Source of the DNA: an uncultured Selenomonadaceae bacterium
Lineage (GTDB): Bacteria > Bacillota > Negativicutes > Selenomonadales > Selenomonadaceae
NCBI GenBank assembly: GCA_945637225.1
Contig: CALZDE010000049.1
Span: 1 to 10,765 of the forward strand
Reading direction: 5' to 3'
DNA: 10,765 nt
Below, one piece after another: positions 6,047 to 10,765 of the stretch; position 1 is the first letter of the stretch; each line of letters opens with the position of its first letter. Made by a program: the position numbers and the translations under genes. The notes beneath the pieces are model-generated. The model made no database searches and was not told where the DNA came from. It worked only from the letters and a program-made list of their open reading frames with translations.

Positions 6047-6841
6047 TCATCCCAAAGTTTCTTCATGTGCTGCATAGGCACTGTGATTATGGATAGACTC
6101 AAAATTTTCACATTCCAAAGAAAACCACTGCAGGCCATTATCCTTCAAGGAACGCAAGGCTAATACGCTGTCCCTGAGAATATCCTCCACAAATTTAGGA
6201 TTTTCATAGGCTTTTTCTGTAACGTATTTTTCGTCCTCACGCTTTAAAAGAGGATATACCTGACAGGAAGCCTGCTTCTCCATCAGCTCCACCAAATCCT
6301 CGATAAAAATGCATTCCTTATCTCTGGCATAGCGAAGCTCTGTACTGATTATACCACGCTGATTGTGCGCACCGTATTCAGAAATTTCCTTCGAGCATGG
6401 GCACAGGGAAGTGTAAGGCACCTTTACGCCCAAGGTAAATTCCATACGCTCGCCATGCTTTTTATTGCCCTCAAAGAAGCATTCTACATCAAGAAGTGAT
6501 TCTCTGCCACTTACCGGAGCCTTCCTTTTTACAAAATAGGTAAAGTCAATGTGAAGGTTAGCTGACTCTGCTTCCAAAATCTCTAAGGCATCTCCTAAAA
6601 TTGCTTCCATCTCGTTCTCAGCTACTGGGTGCTGGCTCCATTTGTGAAGAATTTCCTGAAAACGGCTCATGTGAGTGCCTTTATATTCCATTGGCAGGGA
6701 AACTGTAAAGCAGATATTTGCTAAAACGTGCTGATAATCTCCTTCCTTTGTCTTTATCTGGAAAGGAAGCCTTACCTCCTTCACGCCTACCTTCTGTATT
6801 TCAATTCCCCTGTTGTCTGTACTGTTCTGTACGTCAATCAT
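6047..6841 (-). CDS. folE2: GTP cyclohydrolase FolE2 (type IB)
   Basis: 264 residues, full length for the FolE2/MptA family. The enzyme converts GTP to 7,8-dihydroneopterin triphosphate, the first step of folate (and queuosine) synthesis. It is unrelated in detail to zinc-dependent FolE and works with other divalent metals. The signature segment SLCPCSKEISEYGAHNQRG (residues 145-163) contains the catalytic-type Cys147 and a metal-binding His159. The downstream YENPKFVEDILRD (212-224) is also characteristic. The start is ATG at 6841, 4 nt after the rpe stop. Its ribosome site (GAGAGG) overlaps the end of rpe, indicating translational coupling. A Zur-regulated, low-zinc role is known for some FolE2 paralogues. 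Its place inside a housekeeping operon instead suggests constitutive use, perhaps as the cell's only cyclohydrolase I. Confidence 0.96.
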   Translation of the reverse strand: MIDVQNSTDNRGIEIQKVGVKEVRLPFQIKTKEGDYQHVLANICFTVSLPMEYKGTHMSRFQEILHKWSQHPVAENEMEAILGDALEILEAESANLHIDFTYFVKRKAPVSGRESLLDVECFFEGNKKHGERMEFTLGVKVPYTSLCPCSKEISEYGAHNQRGIISTELRYARDKECIFIEDLVELMEKQASCQVYPLLKREDEKYVTEKAYENPKFVEDILRDSVLALRSLKDNGLQWFSLECENFESIHNHSAYAAHEETLG

Positions 6842-6845
6842 ACCC

Positions 6846-7490
6846 TCAGCCTCTCAAAGCCTTAATTGCCGCTGCAAAATCGTCTGCATTGTAAACAGCA
6901 GAGCCTGCTACCAGTACATCAGCACCAGCCTCGATCAATTCCTTGCAGTTATTTACATTTACACCGCCGTCTACTTCGATTTCTGCCTTAGAGCCAGTTG
7001 CCTTAATCATTTCCTTGATACGGCGAACCTTGCTGATGGCACTTGGAATAAACTTCTGTCCGCCATAGCCAGGATTTACAGACATAACGAGAACTAAATC
7101 AACGTCAGCAACAAGCTCCTCAATAGCACTTACAGGAGTACCTGGATTTAAGGTAATGCCTGCCTTACAGCCGAGAGCATGAATCTGCTGAATGATACGG
7201 TGTGGGTGCTTTGCCGCCTCTACATGGAAGTTGATAATATCTGCACCAGCCTTTGCCATAGACTCTACCTGAGTCTCAGGGTGCTCTACCATCATATGTA
7301 CATCAAGAACTGCATCGGTCACTGGACGTAATGCCTTTACTACATTTGCACCTAAGGTAATCTCTGGTACAAAGCTTCCGTCCATGGCATCAATGTGAAC
7401 ATACTCTGCTCCTGCCTCTACTACCTTCTTTACGTCTGCTCCTAAATTAGCAAAATCTGCTGATAAAATTGATGGTGCTATCTTAGTCAT
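6846..7490 (-). CDS. rpe: Ribulose-phosphate 3-epimerase
   Basis: 214 residues, a complete (beta/alpha)8-barrel epimerase interconverting ribulose 5-phosphate and xylulose 5-phosphate in the non-oxidative pentose phosphate pathway. Landmarks in order: SILSADF (7-13), VHIDAMDG (31-38) with metal His32 and catalytic Asp34, DVHMM (63-67) with His65, NPGYGGQKF (139-147), EVDGGVN (172-178) with catalytic Asp174, and the phosphate-binding GSAVY (196-200). The start codon overlaps the rsgA stop (ATGA), with GGAGG 8 nt upstream. Adjacency to rsgA and prkC is the standard Firmicutes arrangement. In Bacillus the next gene is a thiamine pyrophosphokinase (thiN); here folE2 takes that place. Confidence 0.98.
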   Translation of the reverse strand: MTKIAPSILSADFANLGADVKKVVEAGAEYVHIDAMDGSFVPEITLGANVVKALRPVTDAVLDVHMMVEHPETQVESMAKAGADIINFHVEAAKHPHRIIQQIHALGCKAGITLNPGTPVSAIEELVADVDLVLVMSVNPGYGGQKFIPSAISKVRRIKEMIKATGSKAEIEVDGGVNVNNCKELIEAGADVLVAGSAVYNADDFAAAIKALRG

Positions 7491-8416
7491 TTTACACGCC
7501 TCCGTCTTGAATTGTTTTCCTTTAAAACTTCGTAAATATCCTTATACGCTTCATAGCGTTCTTTTTCTATTCTGCCGTTTTCCACAGCATTCTTGATACC
7601 GCAGTTTGGCTCATGGGTGTGAGTACAGGTATTATAGTAGCATTCACCCACAAATTCATGAAACTCTGGGAAACAGCCTGCAAGCTCCTCACTTGGAATC
7701 AGTTCCTCTAATTCTGCCGCACTAAAGCCCGGTGTATCAACTACGATACCGCCACTGGCTACTGGCATAAGCCTTGCCGCCCTTGTCGTATGCTTGCCAC
7801 GCTTGATTTTATCTGAAATCACACCTGTTGTAAGCTGCAGCCTTTCATCAATACAGTTCAGAAGTGAGCTCTTTCCCACACCAGATGGACCGGCAAAAGC
7901 AGTTACCTTGCCTTTGAGCAGTTCCCTGATAGCTTCAATACCCTTGGTATCTTCCTCTATGGCAGAAACACGAAATACCTTGTAGCCAGCCTTTTCATAA
8001 ATTCCTAAAAAATCCTCTCGGCTTTCGTCTTCCTCCTGCAATAAATCACACTTGTTGACACAGATAACAATTTCAGGAATATGGCACCATTCTGCCAAAA
8101 CCAAAAATTTGTTTAAAAGAAGCGGATGTATATCTGGCTGACGTGCCGCAAAAGTGAGAATTACCTGATCTACATTGGCTACTGCTGGACGAAAGAGCAA
8201 TGTCTTGCGTGGAAGGCATTTTTCAATCACGCCAGTACCATCATCAAGCACCTCATACTCTATCATGTCACCGGTAACAATAGTATCAGACTTGTATCTT
8301 TTTACACGACCACGGACACGGCAGGAAAGAAGGTCCTCATCGTCATAGGAACTTCCTTCACTGTCAAGCACATAATAAAATCCGTTATAGGTCTTTATAA
8401 CCTGTCCTGTTCGCAT
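7487..8416 (-). CDS. rsgA: Ribosome small subunit-dependent GTPase RsgA
   Basis: 309 residues, a circularly permuted GTPase that acts in late 30S subunit maturation. An N-terminal OB-fold (about 1-75) binds the ribosome. The G motifs come in the permuted order: NKCD (121-124), SAI (151-153), the P-loop GPSGVGKSS (176-184), the switch segment GKHTT (207-211) and DTPG (227-230). The C-terminal zinc finger has C259, C264, H266 and C272 with C-x4-C-x-H-x5-C spacing. All expected residues are present. The start overlaps the prkC stop (TAATG), with GGAAAGGG as ribosome site inside the last prkC codons. In Bacillus the homologue (YloQ/CpgA) lies beside PrkC and is one of its substrates, so the conserved linkage suggests the same here. 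Confidence 0.98.
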   Translation of the reverse strand: MRTGQVIKTYNGFYYVLDSEGSSYDDEDLLSCRVRGRVKRYKSDTIVTGDMIEYEVLDDGTGVIEKCLPRKTLLFRPAVANVDQVILTFAARQPDIHPLLLNKFLVLAEWCHIPEIVICVNKCDLLQEEDESREDFLGIYEKAGYKVFRVSAIEEDTKGIEAIRELLKGKVTAFAGPSGVGKSSLLNCIDERLQLTTGVISDKIKRGKHTTRAARLMPVASGGIVVDTPGFSAAELEELIPSEELAGCFPEFHEFVGECYYNTCTHTHEPNCGIKNAVENGRIEKERYEAYKDIYEVLKENNSRRRRVK

Positions 8417-10251
8417 TACTGACCCTTTCCTTTAGCATTTCCTGCTGATGGAACGGCAGCATTCTTACCTGACTGCTGATATTCCTGTGCCTCTGCTGTA
8501 TCTTCAGCACGCTTGTCCTGCTTCTGATTATTCTTGTCAGGCTTATTCTTGCCTGCACTCTGTGACACAGTTAATGTAACAGTACTGCCTTCTTCTACCG
8601 TATTGCCATTAGATGGATTCTGATTGAGAACTGTACCTGGAGTCTTTTTGCTTTCCTCCTGATTTACCACTACATTAAGTCCATCGGCTTCAAGAACAGC
8701 CTTAGCGTCATCTATGCTCATGCCTACACAGTTAGGCACCTTCACCTGCTTTTTCTTCTCGCCCTTGCTTACAATAATATCTACCGACTTACCCTTGGCA
8801 ATCTTGCTTCCTGCCTTAATATCCTGACTGATAACTGTGCCTGCCTCTGCCTTGTTATGCTCCTCGTAGACATTGACTTTCAGCCCCATATTAGTCAGCT
8901 TCTTTTTCGCATTCTCTACCGACATGCCCTTCAAATCAGGCATTGTCATTTCCTCACCGCCACGGCTTATATAAATGGTGACAGTACGCTGTTCCTTTAC
9001 CATGGAGCCAGCCTCTGGATACTGTGAAACAACCTGTCCCTCCGGTACATTGGCATCATAAGTTTCAGCTAAAGTAACACGAAGATTTTTATCCTCTAGC
9101 ATCTGCTGGGCAATAGCCGCCTGACGGCCCACTACATCAGGTACCTCGACCTCAGTGGTAGTCCAGAACTTGCCATAGGACATAAACGCACCTGCACAGA
9201 AACCCATTACCAAAATTGTCAGCAGACCAAGAATAAACTTCTTAGATTTATAGAAAGGCGTGCTTTCCTCTTCATAATCATTCTCGTATTCATCGTCTTT
9301 TTTGACAGGTGATTGTTTCTGAACTCTTGTAACAGGCTTTTCAGGTTTGTGTCTCTGCTCCATCTCAGAAGTTACCCGAGGCAATACCTGAGTAGCAAAT
9401 GGGTCATCCGTTACACCGCCGGAAGCCTTGTGATTGATAATTCCCTTAGCACCGTTTAAATCATAAATGAGCTCACTGCTGGTAGGACGGGCATTAGGGT
9501 CCTTAGCCATGGCCTTTTGAACAATAGCCTCCAAAACAGGTGGTACATCAGGATTTAGCTGACGTACTGGTACAGGCTCCTCCTGCAAATGCTTTAACGC
9601 TATGCTGACAGAGGTTTCACCCTGAAAAGGAAGCTGGCCTGTGAGCATTTCATACAGGCAGACACCCAGAGAATATATATCTGATTTTGGTGTAATAGAA
9701 GTACCCTTCGCCTGCTCAGGTGAAAAATAATGTACTGAGCCTACTACATCAGCACCATAGGTCATTGTAGAGGAAGTAACTGCTCGTGCAATGCCAAAAT
9801 CTGCTACCTTCACATGGCCATCCTTCATAACGAGAATGTTATGCGGTTTAATATCACAATGAATTAAGTTATTTCCATGAGCCGCTTCTAAAGCCTTAGC
9901 AATATCAGTAGCGATACGCAGAGCATCATCCGGTGTCAAACGGCCATGCTTCTGAATATAATTCTTTAAGGTATCTCCTGCTACATATTCCATGACAATA
10001 AAGGGATTACCAGCATCCTCGCCTACATCATAGATATTGACAATATTAGCATGAGTCAGCTTGCCTGCTCCCTTTGCTTCACTGCGAAATTTACTCAGAA
10101 ACTCCTCATCATGGGCTAACTGTGGATGGAGAATTTTCACAGCTACTGTTCTATCCAGCAACAGGTCATGTGCCCTGTATACATCGGCCATACCACCACT
10201 GCCTACAGCTTCCAAAAGCTCGTAACGATTTGCCATGACTCTCTGTTCCAT
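8416..10251 (-). CDS. prkC: PASTA-domain Ser/Thr protein kinase (PrkC/Stk-type)
   Basis: 611 residues. The cytoplasmic kinase domain (about 10-270) has glycine loop GSGGMADVY (17-25), ATP lysine K39, catalytic loop HCDIKPHN (131-138) with D133 and N138, DFG (151-153), a Ser/Thr-rich activation loop (159-165) and SPEQA (177-181). A charged juxtamembrane linker (about 270-337) leads to one transmembrane helix (about 339-360). Three extracellular PASTA repeats (about 367-430, 434-497, 503-564), which in this family bind muropeptides or lipid II, precede a Lys/Gln/Ala-rich tail. The catalytic HRD is HCD here. The start at 10251 has AGGAGG 7 nt upstream. It follows the PBP gene by 33 nt, linking the kinase to wall synthesis as in rodA-pbpA-pknB clusters. 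The cognate PP2C phosphatase is not in the window but could lie upstream. Confidence 0.97.
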   Translation of the reverse strand: MEQRVMANRYELLEAVGSGGMADVYRAHDLLLDRTVAVKILHPQLAHDEEFLSKFRSEAKGAGKLTHANIVNIYDVGEDAGNPFIVMEYVAGDTLKNYIQKHGRLTPDDALRIATDIAKALEAAHGNNLIHCDIKPHNILVMKDGHVKVADFGIARAVTSSTMTYGADVVGSVHYFSPEQAKGTSITPKSDIYSLGVCLYEMLTGQLPFQGETSVSIALKHLQEEPVPVRQLNPDVPPVLEAIVQKAMAKDPNARPTSSELIYDLNGAKGIINHKASGGVTDDPFATQVLPRVTSEMEQRHKPEKPVTRVQKQSPVKKDDEYENDYEEESTPFYKSKKFILGLLTILVMGFCAGAFMSYGKFWTTTEVEVPDVVGRQAAIAQQMLEDKNLRVTLAETYDANVPEGQVVSQYPEAGSMVKEQRTVTIYISRGGEEMTMPDLKGMSVENAKKKLTNMGLKVNVYEEHNKAEAGTVISQDIKAGSKIAKGKSVDIIVSKGEKKKQVKVPNCVGMSIDDAKAVLEADGLNVVVNQEESKKTPGTVLNQNPSNGNTVEEGSTVTLTVSQSAGKNKPDKNNQKQDKRAEDTAEAQEYQQSGKNAAVPSAGNAKGKGQ

Positions 10252-10284
10252 TCATGTGCCTCCTTCTATCATACATATACGGAA

Positions 10285-10765
10285 TTATCTATCTCTAAGA
10301 TTTACTATCATCTGACGGGCAATAGGTGCCGCTACGGTACCGCCACCGCCACTGTTTTCTACGATAATAGCAAATGCAATCTTTCTGCCATTTACATCAG
10401 CCGTTCCTATAAACCAGCCGTGGTCCTCGCCTGATGAATTTTCAGCTGTACCAGTCTTGCCAGCTACCTTCACACCTGACACAGCCGCCGCTCCGCCAGT
10501 ACCATTTTCTACTACATTCTCCATAAAGGATGAAATAACTGAAGCTCGCTGACTGGATGTAACAGATAACCACTTTTCCTGATTTTCCTTAAAAAGCACT
10601 GTCCCCTTTGGAGAAATAACTTCATCCACCAAATAAGGCTTCATTACATTTCCGCCATTGATGTAGGCACTCGCCAGCATAGCCATTCTGAGCGGAGATA
10701 CCAGAAGCTCGCCCTGTCCAATACCTGTCTGAGCTATATCACCATCACCTATACTGCCAAAATCT
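10285..10765 (-). CDS. Penicillin-binding protein, transpeptidase domain (C-terminal part, truncated by the window edge)
   Basis: The frame stays open to the window edge: codons upstream of the internal ATG at 10686 encode GIGQGELLVSPLRMA, a conserved class B PBP segment, so the gene begins outside. About 159 C-terminal residues are visible. VAGKTGTAE, with the KTGT active-site motif at 10447-10458, is the third catalytic motif of D,D-transpeptidases; DHGWFIG follows. The Ser-x-x-Lys and Ser-x-Asn motifs must lie beyond the window. The protein stops about 57 residues after KTG with no PASTA repeats, resembling PbpA/PBP2-type proteins more than PASTA-bearing PBPs. It cross-links peptidoglycan outside the membrane. 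Lying immediately upstream of prkC, it is probably part of the same transcript, perhaps with a RodA/FtsW-type SEDS protein further upstream. Confidence 0.93.
   Translation of the reverse strand, partial: DFGSIGDGDIAQTGIGQGELLVSPLRMAMLASAYINGGNVMKPYLVDEVISPKGTVLFKENQEKWLSVTSSQRASVISSFMENVVENGTGGAAAVSGVKVAGKTGTAENSSGEDHGWFIGTADVNGRKIAFAIIVENSGGGGTVAAPIARQMIVNLRDR

Noticed and set aside
8550..9150. Repeated segments in the kinase gene as DNA repeats
   Set aside because: They are the three diverged PASTA protein repeats, not nucleotide repeats or a CRISPR array.

Overview
The window looks like chromosomal DNA of an anaerobic, low-to-mid GC member of the Firmicutes. The order transpeptidase PBP - PASTA kinase (prkC) - rsgA - rpe is a Firmicutes-type cell-wall/translation cluster, and a superoxide reductase (desulfoferrodoxin) points to an anaerobe. 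A PBP directly upstream of the kinase, a HlyD-type adaptor and an HpnK-like deacetylase would fit the diderm Negativicutes. That finer placement is inference and was not tested. Every gene I can support lies on the minus strand, so transcription runs from the right edge to the left.

Right and centre (10765 to about 1536): one long, tightly packed gene run. In transcription order it holds the C-terminal part of a class B penicillin-binding protein (cut by the window edge), prkC, rsgA, rpe, folE2, a ChbG/HpnK deacetylase, an LPG-synthase-TM (UPF0104) flippase-like membrane protein, a secreted HAD-fold protein and a HlyD-like adaptor. It closes with a strong intrinsic terminator at 1536-1565. 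Stop/start overlaps (TAATG at prkC/rsgA, ATGA at rsgA/rpe) and gaps of 4 to 74 nt suggest cotranscription. The first half covers growth control (wall synthesis, muropeptide-sensing kinase, ribosome maturation) and central metabolism (pentose phosphate, folate/GTP cyclohydrolase). The second half looks like an envelope lipid/glycan module.

Middle-left (978-1511): a single-gene unit for a two-iron superoxide reductase, with its own candidate promoter and terminator.

Left (105-911): an AT-rich pair, a MNT-type nucleotidyltransferase followed by a HEPN-domain protein. The genes overlap by 8 nt and share a near-consensus promoter. The pair resembles MNT/HEPN toxin-antitoxin-like modules and is probably an acquired accessory element.

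Far left (1-104): no gene. A well-formed promoter with an extended -10 and internal palindromes faces out of the window and probably serves a regulated neighbour.

The points most worth a second look are the HAD protein with Asn at the nucleophile position, the HCD in place of HRD in the kinase catalytic loop, the deacetylase/flippase/HAD/HlyD tail of the operon, and the MNT-HEPN pair whose HEPN lacks the usual catalytic His.
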